Under the pieces are notes generated by a model. It saw only the letters and a program-made list of their open reading frames with translations, made no database searches and was not told where the DNA came from. A stretch of 64,000 nucleotides of DNA from Nelumbo lutea (Eukaryota; Streptophyta; Magnoliopsida; Proteales; Nelumbonaceae): contig JAKGHH010000001.1 in the NCBI GenBank assembly GCA_022828595.1, positions 209,883,848 through 209,947,847 on the forward strand. The letters are read 5' to 3'. Below, piece by piece: positions 23,401 to 35,400 of this stretch; positions within the stretch are counted from its first letter, which is position 1; each line of letters starts with the position of its first letter. The translations under genes and the position numbers were made by a program.

Positions 23401-26400
23401 GTTAAGCCAAGCATCACCAGGATACAGATACTTTAGAAGCTATGCAACCAAGATACAAGGACATGACTGGATACAGTGTTGGACACAAAATTTACACAAA
23501 AAATTGGAGTATCTACACAACACGGCACCCTTGTACTGGACGACAGTATCATGAACTAGTAGTATATACTAGACCTTTATAATATACTAGGCTATGATTA
23601 GGGAACTCAACAAAGTATTTCCTTTTTTATCACTTTTTACTGATTTACTAAATCCAGAAAGCTTGTATAGTTAATAATCGGAAATAATATTTTTCAATTC
23701 AATAACCTGATTCATGAAGTATCAAGGCATCTAGGCAATTCTTGTCAGAGTCAGTTCGAAAGTCAGAAAAGAGAGAGAAAGAGAGAGAGAAGAGAGAATA
23801 GACGAATGGTGGGTGTGACACCTTCTGTCAGTCAACACCCTAAAAGATATATTTATATTAAGTTGTAAAAGAACAGATCTGCCCTTAATGTACAAGAGAG
23901 AGATGGTACAAAGAATAGATATACAGCAAAGAAAAGTAAAAGTACAAAAATAGCCCTATGGCTAGATTTCACTGTCTCTACAATTCTAGGCAATAGTGGG
24001 TAGCTTAGTCACCTAATTTCCTAGGTGGGCAACTAAGTGATAAGAATACCATAAAATAAAAAAAAAAAAAAAACTAAGTTTTGCCCAGTTCCCTAGTTTT
24101 ATATACCATTTATCAAAATAGCAATCTTCATTATTAAAAACATTAAGTTTCCTCTCAAAACATAAAAATCAACATACACCAACTTCAATACTTTCAAAAA
24201 TAATATTAATATAGGACAGTTATATCAAACTAGCCACTAAAGGTTATAATTTTATATGACAAAACTTAAGATAGAATAAGTAAAAGAGAAAAGGGGCAAG
24301 CATGAAAACATTTTTTCATTTAATGTACGAGAAAGATGAAGTACAGGAAAAAGAAAAGAAAAGAAAAAGAAACCTCTTTATATTTTTACTCTTTCTATGT
24401 TTTTCTCTTCTCAAAACCCTTCTATCTTTTAAATTTTAATAGTAAAACTTTAAAACAAAGTATAAATGATATAGAGTATATAATAGAATGCATTAACACA
24501 TATTAGTAAGGTGTAGCAATAAGAATGATATTATAATAAAGCACCCGTCTTGTCATTTTTGTCACCTTGGCTAGCACCTCGTTGCTATAAACAAGGCATT
24601 TAGGCAAAATATTTGATGACTACAAAGTCATAAATGACATAATGGCCATCCATTACCCTTCCAACAGCAACACTGTTTGCTACTTCTCCAAGCATTAACA
24701 ATATAAAAAAGGACAGCCAGTGCATGAGGCCCCCACCAATGCGGAGTCTAGGGGGAGACAGATGTACGCAGCCTTACCCCTGGCACATACAGAGAAGCTG
24801 TTTCCAAGATTTGAATCCTGGTCACCCAGGTCGCAATGGAGCAACCCAACCATTGAACCAAGGCCCATCCTCCCAAGTATAAACGATATGCTTATCCTCT
24901 AATATAGTTTAGATAATTTGTGTAGTCTTGCAGTTTTTCCTACATATTTTGTGTGTCATGTGTCCATATCTGTTACTTCTCTCAAAAAAAAAGTCTCTTA
25001 GTAGTTAATTCTAATGATAGTAGGATTTTCAATCAGGTGGGAGCTGAAAAAGAGAAGAGTATGGGGAATATTGAAAGATGCTTGTTAGAATGGGCAGGTC
25101 TATAGAAAGAGTTCAAGGATAGAAGTAAAAGAGAGCTAATGATTCATTGGGAAAGGATTCTTTTTTGTGGATTTGTGAAACAATTGAATAGTGAATATGA
25201 TACACATTATACTTTTTGTATAGAGGAATAGGTCTATATACTGATCTATTTTGTACCTATGGTGAGGGACTCCCGCCCTCGTATTCAGCAATATATTGCA
25301 TTATCTTACCTTTCAAAAAAAATTAATGATATTATAAACCTTTCGTTATTCTAGATACATCAGGTTTCTGTAATCACCTATACCAAATCCTTGTTAGAAT
25401 GGGCAGGTCTATAGAAAGAGTTCAAGGATAGAAGTAAAAGAGAGCTAATGATTCATTGGAAAGGATTCTTTTTTTTGGATTTGTGAAACAATTGAATAGT
25501 GAATATGATACACATTATACTTTTTGTATAGAGGAATAGGTCTATATACTGATCTATTTTGTACCTATGGTGAGGGACTCCCGCCCTCGTTTTCAGCAAT
25601 ATATTGCATTATCTTACCTTTCAAAAAAAATTAATGATATTATAAACCTTTCGTTATTCTAGATACATCAGGTTTCTGTAATCACCTATACCAAATCCTT
25701 GCTTAGCCAATAAATGTTCAGGCCACAAAGATGTATTGTTTAAAGATTACTCATGATTTAAAATGCCCATAAATTTCATAGTATTTCCACAACACATTTC
25801 CATTTCCATGGGTACCGACACAAAATGTTACTGGAATTGACATATTTCCCAATGAAAGTCACCGGTGCAAGCTTAGGATTGCCAAGAAGACTTGAAGGTA
25901 TGAGGGTAGATCTCACTTCATCTCAACCAGGGAAGCTTGAGGGAGACTCTGATCTAAATTTTGGGGCGGAAAAGGAGTTGTTGATTGCATTTCCTTAAGC
26001 TGCAGTGCCTTGGAAGACAAGCCCTTCATGTCAGAGGAAGGTAACTTTGATTCTTTTTTTAATTTCTGAGTTTGATAAGAGGAACAAGGTTGATAACGAG
26101 GTCTCAAAGAATTTGGGGGCTGTTCCTCTCTTCACTGCAGGGACAGACCAAGTCCTAGAGAGCCGATCTCTGATAGAAGTGGAGAAGGGGCAGAAGAGGG
26201 TCATAACTCTAGCTTGGCCACAACTGTTCTTTTGGAGGAGTTAGATGAAGGGGGAAAAAACAAAGGTAAAGACCAGGTCAATTTGTGGCCCAAAGTGTAT
26301 AACAGGAAGAAAGTATACAGAACCGCTGACATAGACTAAGTTTGAAAAGAATCAAGACAAAGTTCCCTCATCAAATGAGGACAGAAGTATTAGTGAGGTA

Positions 26401-29370
26401 GGTGAGGAGGAAGATTGTTTATATGAGACTCATCAGATGGACAAAACTGATGGCTTAACTAAGGTTGCAGATACTCCAGTGGATGCAAGGAAAGCCTTCG
26501 ACTTGTTTGTGTTGGGAGGTGAATCTTTCACAAGGAAAATGTTCCAAGAACTTGAGGATAATTACAAACTGCACATAAAGGAAATTCCTACTTCTTAGTA
26601 GAAACAAAAGGGAAAAAAAAAAGATAAAAAAAAGAGAATTTTTGTTTCAGCTTCTTCTTGCTTTCAGCAATTTGTTGAGAGTCATCTCTTGAAATGTTAG
26701 GGAGTTGAAGGATTTCAGAAGAAGAGAGGTAATTAGGAATGAGTCTAGGCTGGACCTTTTACTCATTCAAGATAGGGATCTTATCTGAGGGTTGTGGGGG
26801 GCTTCCAGTTTTGGGTGGGCTGATTGAGAAGTTGAAGGATTGTCAGGGGGTTTGGTGGTGATTTGGGATTCTGAAGTTTGGGCCGAAGTGGGTTTTTTCA
26901 AGGTTATTCATTCAGTGCTGGTGGTGTTGGATCATCTGGTATTAGCATTGCAGGCTATTAGTGTCAAATGTGTATGGGCCAACAGGGGAGGGCAGTAAGG
27001 AGGAGTTGGAGAAGGGACAATGGGAAATTGGTGTCAAATGTGCTGGCAATTGTTTTTTTCTGTTTTTCTTTTTTGAAAACTAAGAATTAAATTCGAAAGA
27101 GAAAGAGAGAAATACAATAAGCAAGGTGATAAGTAATCACCCAAGAGAATGGCAGACACTGAGATATCAACTCAACACTAAAAGAAAACAAAAACAGTCT
27201 AGACCTTAAACAAAACAACCTTGTACACCAGAACAGAGGACATCAAAGAAACCCTTTGCCCCTGAGCCAGAAAATCTTCACGCCTCCACCTTGAGCCTTT
27301 CCTCCTAACCTTTGTCTTCTTCGTTCCACTTCTCTCCCTCTCCCCTAATAACCACTTTCTTCACTTTCTCTTCTTTTGTTTTCCATTCAAATTCCTCAAA
27401 AGCTTTCCTAGAAAAATCCTCCCCTCCCCAGAAGAACAGACAAAGCTTCTTGCCAATCTCTACATTTCTATCCACTTTTCCTCAATTGGCTGAACTCCTT
27501 CCCTTGCCGACTTCTCTTCAGAAATCGGATTTAACACTTCCTTGAGAGATGTGGTCCCTGTGGTATATGCCTCCTCACTTTGCTGAGTGTCATCCACTTG
27601 AGGTTTGGAGCTATTAAGAATCTGAGACCAACCCACCTCCATCGTTTATAACTGGCTCAGCTTTCTTCCCACCTTTTCTCTTCTAAATTTTTCGAAATTC
27701 TTGAACCCTGAGGTTTCTTTGCAATCACATTCTCTACAGTGTCCGACGTCTTCACGTCTATCTTCCTATTTCGACCTAGATCCACCCCTAACCTCCCGAT
27801 CACCACTTCTTTAATATTAAGAAGATTGGCAGTTGACCTATCTAGCTGATTACAGTCCCTGCCACCCGCAATATTAGATGACCTCCCTTCTTCTCTTACT
27901 TCCACCACTCCCCCTGCCTCACCCTCTTCAGCCCCCTCGCAACGTCCTTTTTCCTCCTCCCTCAGCCCAAAACTCACTTCTTTACACCCTTCCCCAACAA
28001 CCTTCACAGGCTTTTGGCTAGGGTCATAGTCACCTTCCTGAGCCGAAATGGCTTCAATCCCCTTTATCTTCCTCTACTTCTAAGGTCACCTTGGGGTCAT
28101 CCACCATATGGTCACAAGGAATCTAATCACAACCAACATCAAAAACACTTTGTAGGATCTCTCCTACATCAACTCCCGGGCCTTTGTTTGGAACGATCTT
28201 CTTACCATTAGAGTCATATTTCAAAATCTTCCAAACCCAGCTTTCATTCCTCTCTTCTCACTTGTTCCTCAAGTTTCTTCTACTCGGCTTCCTATTCTTT
28301 TGACCTTTGAAGCACCAAGAAAATTTCCTGCTAGCCTTTAGACAAGAGACTCTAGAAAACATTCCAAAATTATTTCTTTTTGCTGTCAGGGCATGGGCCC
28401 CATTTGGGATTTCAGCCCCCCTCCCTTCCCAAAATGCCCCTTCTTTTTCTAACGTTCAATACTTCCTCGAACCTTTACCTTGCCCCAAGCTTGCTTTCTT
28501 TTGGCCCTCCAGATTTGAAAACATGTGGCTAAAACTAGGGCTGCAATCAAATCAGACTCAGATAAGATTCAGCAAAATCCACATCCAATTACTTAAAACC
28601 TACATCCGAATCTGATTGGATTTGAAGACCACGGATTCAGATTTAATCCGGCTCCGCTTTAATTTTCTAAAATACTAGAAAAATTAAAATTTTAATTACT
28701 TTTCAACTTTTATATATAATAAATTAATATAAATATAACATACTGAATTTATTATATATGTAAATTCATATAAATATAATATATAGAATATATTTTTATA
28801 ATTTTAAATATAATTACATAAAAATTATATATTAAAAGAAAAAATATTATGATATAGTCGGATTCGGATTAAAATTGGATAGGGTGGGGTCAAATCCAAA
28901 TCCAATCTGAGACCCTAATCAACTTTGAGTGGCATGCTAGAGAAAGGGAATTGTTGGAACCCCTGGAGAGGCTTTTTGAGATTCAGGAAATAAAGGAGGC
29001 AGTTTTCTCTATGGAAAAATCAAAAGCCCCGGGCCTAGATGGTTTCACTATGGCTTTTTATCAAGATTGTTGGGATATTTTAGGTAATGATTTGGTGGAG
29101 ATTTTCATGGAGTTCTTTCAGAGAGGAAAAATAAACTTGGGTGCAAACACTACTTTCATAGCCTTGATCCTCAAGAAAATGCCTGCAAATCAGCCTAAGG
29201 ACTTTAGACCTATAAACTTGTTTGGGAATTTGTATAAAATCATCTCTAAAGTTCTTGCCCTAAGAATCAAGAAAGTTCTCCCCTCATTAATCTCTTTGAA
29301 CCAAGGGACCTTTGTGGAAGGGAGACAAATCATCGATCAGATCTTAATAGTTAATGAATGTGTGGATTAC

Positions 29371-29401
<31 letters not shown>

Positions 29402-32400
29402 GAGAGATCGGTCTAATTTGTAAGCTTGACCTGCGCCCTTGGCTGGGTGCCTCACCCAAACACCTTGACTTTTAGCAACTAGGCGCTTGCATAGGCGACT
29501 AAGCATCCGCCTAGGCGACAAAAATGACAAGGTGGGCGCCATAGTTGTCAAGAGCAACGCCTAGGCGACAAGGCGCCCATTGAGGCTCGCTCACCTAATT
29601 GCCAAGCAATTTTGTTCTATGTATTATAAAATACTTTTTTATTCTTTATTTTTTGACATTATAATTATAAAATAGGCACTACCAAACTAAAATATTCACT
29701 TTGTGTGTTTACATACTAATTTCTTTTTATTATTTTCTTATTTGTTAGGGTATAAACATTGCCACTACTACTACACATTTTCTTTTCTTCTTTTCCTATA
29801 ACAAAAATAAGGGTTCAGCCCCTATATCTTTTGAATTTCCTTTTCCTTCTTTTCTTCTCATGAATTTGTTGATTTTCTATACTTTAACATGAACTCTAAA
29901 CTTTTCTTATGAAAATTATGAATAGTTATTAAGGAAATATGGTTATGGTACCTACGGAACTACCCTAAGATCTATATTTTCTACATAAAAAAATCCGTCG
30001 CCTAGGCGACTAGGGGCCCCCTTGTCGCCTAGCCTCGCCTTGGCAACTTGAAAACTATGGCATGCGCCTTTTATAATATCATTTATATTGTTGTATCTTA
30101 TTGGTGTATGTGTTAATACATTTTATTATATGCTATATATATCAATTATACTTTGTTTTAATGTTTTACTATTGAAATTTAAAAGATCAAAGGGTTTTCA
30201 GAAGAGAAAAAGAAAGAAAGAAAGAAAGAAAAGAAAGAGGAAAGAAAGCATAGAATAATAAAGTTATTTTTTTATTCTCTCTCTCTCTCTCTCTCTAATT
30301 AAATAAAGCAGAAACTCCATCCTTGTTTTTTGATAATTTTCTTTTCTATTTTACTTTCCATCTTGAATATTTATCATATAAAGTTGATAACCATCTTTAA
30401 CTGCTAATTAATATGAATTTTCTCTAGTAAATACTTATTATAGTAGTATTATTTTTTAAAATAATGAAATTAATATATGTAAAAGATTTTTAATTTTTAG
30501 AAGTGATGATTTGCCACATTTTTAGAGGAAATTTAATGTTAATAATAAAGAGAATTGCTATTTTTCAATTAACATACATGTTGAATGGTATATAAAACTA
30601 GGAAACTAGCCAAAAGTCAGTTCACCCCAGTGTCGCTCAGAATCGCCTAAACGCATTGAAAACTATGAAGGGGCCTTGGACAAGGAGACTCATAGTCACC
30701 TTTCTTATTCACCTTAGTAGTGGATGTTCTAAGTGTCTTGATTTCTCTAGGGATGATTCAAGGAACCTAATCAAAGGTTGGAGAGTTGGGAGGCAACAAG
30801 TGGTTGCCACTCATTTACATTTTTCTTTTTTCTGATCAGAAACTCTGAAATTATTTCATTAAATAGAAAAATTATGGATGCAAAATGAAGTTGTGAAAGA
30901 GACCAGTTTTATTAAGCTGACCCAAACCAGAATTACAAATGAGCCCAAAACATATGTGTTCTTTGAACCCCTTGCTTAGCTAAGCTATCTACCAAACTGT
31001 TGGCAGATCTCCTCACCCATTCACATGGATTGACATGTCCCTTGACAGCCATTTAAATCTCCTGAATTCATTCCTCAACTACCATGTCACCCCTTCCCAC
31101 TTCTATAACCACTTTATCACAGTTTTTGAATCTCCCTCAATGATGAGTCTATTAATACCCAACTCTTTAGCCTTCTCAACCCCATATGCTGCAGCTAGAA
31201 ACTTTGATCTTGCCACATCACCCTACTCCAAAAGACCGGAGTACAGAGCAATAATATTTCCATCTTCATCTCTAATGCCCCCCCCCCAATGCTTGAGGGG
31301 CCTGGATTATCCACACAACTCCCATCAAAGTTCAGCTTCTTCCATCCATCTATCGAGGAGACCCATAGTTTTCAAGGTGCCAAGGCGAGGCTAGGCGACA
31401 GGGGGGCACCTTGTCGCCTAGGAGATGAATTTTTTTTTTAAGTAAAACCATATATCCTAGGGTAGTTCCCTAGGCTCCATAACCATCTTTCCTTGATAAC
31501 ATAGTTTTCAAGACGCCAAGGCGAGGCTAGGCGACAGGGGGACACCTTGTCGCCTAAGCGATGGATTTTTTTAAGTAAAACCCTAGATCCTAGGGTAGTT
31601 CCCTAGGTTCCATAACCATCTTTCCTTAATAATTATTCATAATTTTCATAAGAAAAGTATAAACTTCATGTTTACTCTAGAAAATCAACATTTTATGAGA
31701 AGAAAAAGAGCAAAGTAAAGAAAATTCAAAACAGATAGGGGCTGAACCCCTACTTTTGTTATAGGAATGAAGAAAAGAAAAGATGGAAGAAGAAGAAGAA
31801 GACACGGAAGAAGAAAATGTGTTGATTAGACAATTTTAAGTTCTTCCCTTGCTTATAAGTTCGAGTTTTGAAAATTTTGAGGGCTCAATCAAGGATCAAA
31901 ATTTCGATACGATACACCCTGTATCGGGTGTATTGTATTGTATCTTTGGGGTCCCGATACCTATTTACAAGTGTTTTCAAGGACCCATTTTTTAATTAAT
32001 ATATATATTTAAAAATGAAATTGAAAACCAAAGAAATAAAAAAATAGGGGGAGTATTGTTATAAGTACCGATACACCTCTACCAATACACAAAGGTGTAT
32101 CGGTACTATGAACCAAGGGTTCAATACAACAGTTAGCAATGTTTGCATTGATTAAACCCTAACAAAATAAGAAAATAATAAAAAGAAATTAGTATATAAA
32201 CACATAAAATGAATATTCTAGTTTAATAATGTCTATTTTATAATTATAATGTAAAAAAATAAAAAATCTAAAAGTATTTTATAACCCAGTGCACAAAACT
32301 GCTAGGTGACTGGGCGAGGCGAGCCTCCAAGGGTGCCTTGTCGCCTTGACAACTATGCTTAATAATTATCCATAATTTTCATAAGAGAAATATAAATTTC

Positions 32401-35400
32401 ATGTTTTACTCTAGAAGATGAACATTTTATGAGAAGAAAAAGAACAAAGAAAATAAAAAAAAGGGGCTGAACCCCTACTTTTGTTATAGGAAAAGAATAA
32501 AAGAAAAAGTGGAAGAAGAAGAAGAAGAAGAAGATTGAGAAGAAGAGAATGTGTTGATTAGACAAAATTTTAAGTTCTTTCCTTGCTTAGTGGTTCAGGT
32601 TTTGAAATCTTTGAGGGTTCAATCAAGGATCAAAATGTGTTGTTTTCGGGGACCCATTTTTTTAAATAATATACATACATACATACATACATACATACAT
32701 ACATACATACATACATACATAAGTACCGATACACCTATGCCAATACATAGAAGTGTACCGATACTTTGAACCATGGGTTCAATACAGCAGTTAGCAATGT
32801 TTGTGTTGATTAAACCCTAACAAATAAGAAAATAATAAAAAAAATAGTATAATAAAACACAAAATGAACATTCTAGTTTAATAATGTCTATTTTATAATT
32901 ATAATGTCAAAAAAATAAAAATATAAAAGTATTTTATAACACAGTGCACAAAACTGCTTGGCGACTAGGTGAGGCAAGCATCCAAAGGTGCCTTGTCACC
33001 TAGGCATCGCCTTGACAACTATGGGGAGACCATTCCTCAACAAATTGCTGTCTTGTAGACGAAGAGGCTGCAATAACACCCCAAACCCTAAAAAAAAGTC
33101 TTCGACCTTAAAATCTTAAAACATCTTCAAGCTTTTTGCCCAGTGTGCCACCCTTCGAAAATTCTTGCATTTCTTTCCTCCCAAACAGTCCAAAGTAGTG
33201 CCGCTCTAGTACACCTCCACATGATCCTACTCATCCTTTTAGTGCGACCGATACCATTTGGGCTGAACAAGCCATCCAATCTATTAGGAGAGGACCACAT
33301 ACAACTAAAAATGGAAGCAAACCAATTCCAAATAAAGCTAACAAAAGGACAAGATACCAGAAGGTGGAAAGCAGTTTCATCCTTGACCATTAAAGGATGA
33401 GAGGAGGAGGTGGCTACCAATGAGTGTAGGAAGGATTTACAAGAAAACAACCCGTCAGAATTAGGGCCCCAAATCCTAGAATCCAGTCCATCTTCCCCCA
33501 ATAGCACTGAATTCAGCAAACCTAACAGCTCGGACACTACGAGAAGTTCAAGCTCTCTAAGGTTTCTGTTAAAGCCAAAGTTCCAATTCAATCCTGGAAG
33601 GTGAGAAGGTTGACTTAGGAAATCACAAATAGGCCTACCCTTGAACCTAGAAAGATCAAAAGGAGAAGGAAATCTTTCCCAGAGGGGTATCCCCAATCCA
33701 CACATCCTCCCAAAATCTGATTTTGCTACCAGAAGACAGGTCATACCTGATGTGATTTAGAAAGGCAGGGAGAAAATCATGGATAGCCTTCCAAGGAGAA
33801 GCCATGGTAGCTCTATTAAGACATCCAACATCCCATCCATTGGTTGACATGACATGAATGCTTGCAACAACTTTGTTCCATAATTTCTCATTTTCGTTGG
33901 GAAACCTCCAAAGCCATTTGCTGAGCAAAGCCTAATTCTTCAACCTAACATTATCAATTCCCAAACTCCCTTCTTCCTTCAACTTCACCACCTTTTCCCA
34001 TTTAACCAAATGATCTTACTTTTTTTTTCCCAGGCTCCCAAAGAAAATCCCTCATGGCTTTTTCAATTTTTCTCACTATTCCTTGTGGCATCTTGAACAC
34101 TGACATGTAGTACACTGGAAGATTTGCTAGGATAGACTTAATAAGAGTTATTCTCCCCCCCATCAAGATATAGTTCCTTCTCCACTCTGTCAATCATTTC
34201 TCGACTCTTTCCACCACTGGAGACTAAAAACAAGCAGATCTCAGGTTATCTCCTAGGGCTAAGCCTAAGTATTTCATCAGCCACTCTCCCTTCTCGCAAC
34301 CTAAGTAATCTGCCAAAAACCTCAACTCATCCTCTTCAATGTTGGTTCCAACCAATAAGCTCTTTAACCAATTAATCCCCAAATTAGACATCCTCTCCAA
34401 GAGTTTCACAACCAACCTCAAGTTTTCCACCCCCTTCCTACAATCTCCATCAAAAAAAAAAAAAAAACCAGAATGTCATTTGCAAACTACAAGTGACCAA
34501 AATATTATCTCTCCTCACTGACCACCCTCTAAAAAGCTGCAAGAAATTTGCTCAAGAAATGTCACCCTACCTAATTTGAGATTGGTAGTGATATCATACT
34601 TTTTTGTGAAGGGGGACCAGAGGAGATGGATAATTTGAGATTGGTAGTGACACTTTTTGAGAGAGCCTCCAATTTGAAAATTAATTGGAATAAGAGTTGT
34701 GTTGCGGGAGTAAACAAGCGAGACGATGAGGTTCTTTTGGTAGCTAGGTCATTAGGTTGCAAGGTAAGTGGTTGGGCTTTGGTGTACTTAGGTTTGCCCT
34801 TGGGGGGAAATCTAAGATCAGAAAGTTTTTGGTACCCAATCTTGGAAAGATTCACCAAGAAGCTAAAAGGGTGGAAGAGAAAATATATCTCGCTAGGGGG
34901 AAGAATCACATTAATCAAGTCCACTTTGGCCAACCTCCCAATGTATTTCTTGTCTACCTTTAAATTGCCTGCCAAGGTTGCCAATAAGATAGAAAAGCTG
35001 ATGAAAGATTTTCTATGGGAACCGGGAGACTCAAAAAAGGAACTTGTAGTGAAGTGGGAAATAATTTCTAAGAAAAAGGAATTCGGGGGTCTAGGCATTG
35101 GTAATATTAGATATTAGCTTAAGAAATGTAGCACTGTTAGGGAAATGGTTGTGGAGATTTCCCCTAGAGCAAGACAGTTTGTGGCACTTGGTGGTAGAAT
35201 GTATTCACAAGATGGCAGCTAATGGATGGGATGTTGGAAAGCCATTGTTGGAGTCTTGCCTTCTTCCTTTCGGCCTTTCATTAGATTTGATGTATGCTCA
35301 GGTAACAAAATTCTGTTTTGGGAGGATTTTTGGGTTGGGAACACCCCCCTTAAGGATAGATTCCCGGTAATGTATTATCTTTCCCTATATAAATTCAAAG

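Larger units (their letters stand above)
31364..33023. mobile_element. hAT-like element, CATAG family, outer copy of a self-nested pair
   Basis: The left end is CATAGTTTTCAAGGTGCC and the right end CGCCTTGACAACTATG. Flanks are AGGAGACC (31356-31363) and GGGAGACC (33024-33031), 7 of 8. Removing the inner copy (31500-32357) restores a continuous sequence matching the inner copy itself. It contains a TACA microsatellite at about 32668-32721. Confidence 0.85.
30830..34575 (-). mobile_element. LINE (RNase H lineage), minus strand, nested in another LINE
   Basis: Read on the minus strand from 34570: [78 protein letters not shown] and [20 protein letters not shown]. Next comes [15 protein letters not shown] and a region at 33744-33127 with [16 protein letters not shown]. 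That open region lacks the zinc-knuckle cysteines because of a deletion joining MVKDE to [11 protein letters not shown]. The RNase H (31365-31040) has [18 protein letters not shown] and [14 protein letters not shown]. Elements at 31364-33023 interrupt it just before the RNase H. It is 5'-truncated in the RT, and the tail is at about 30832. Confidence 0.85.

Noticed and set aside
24720..24902. 60-codon frame
   Set aside because: It lies within an Au SINE.
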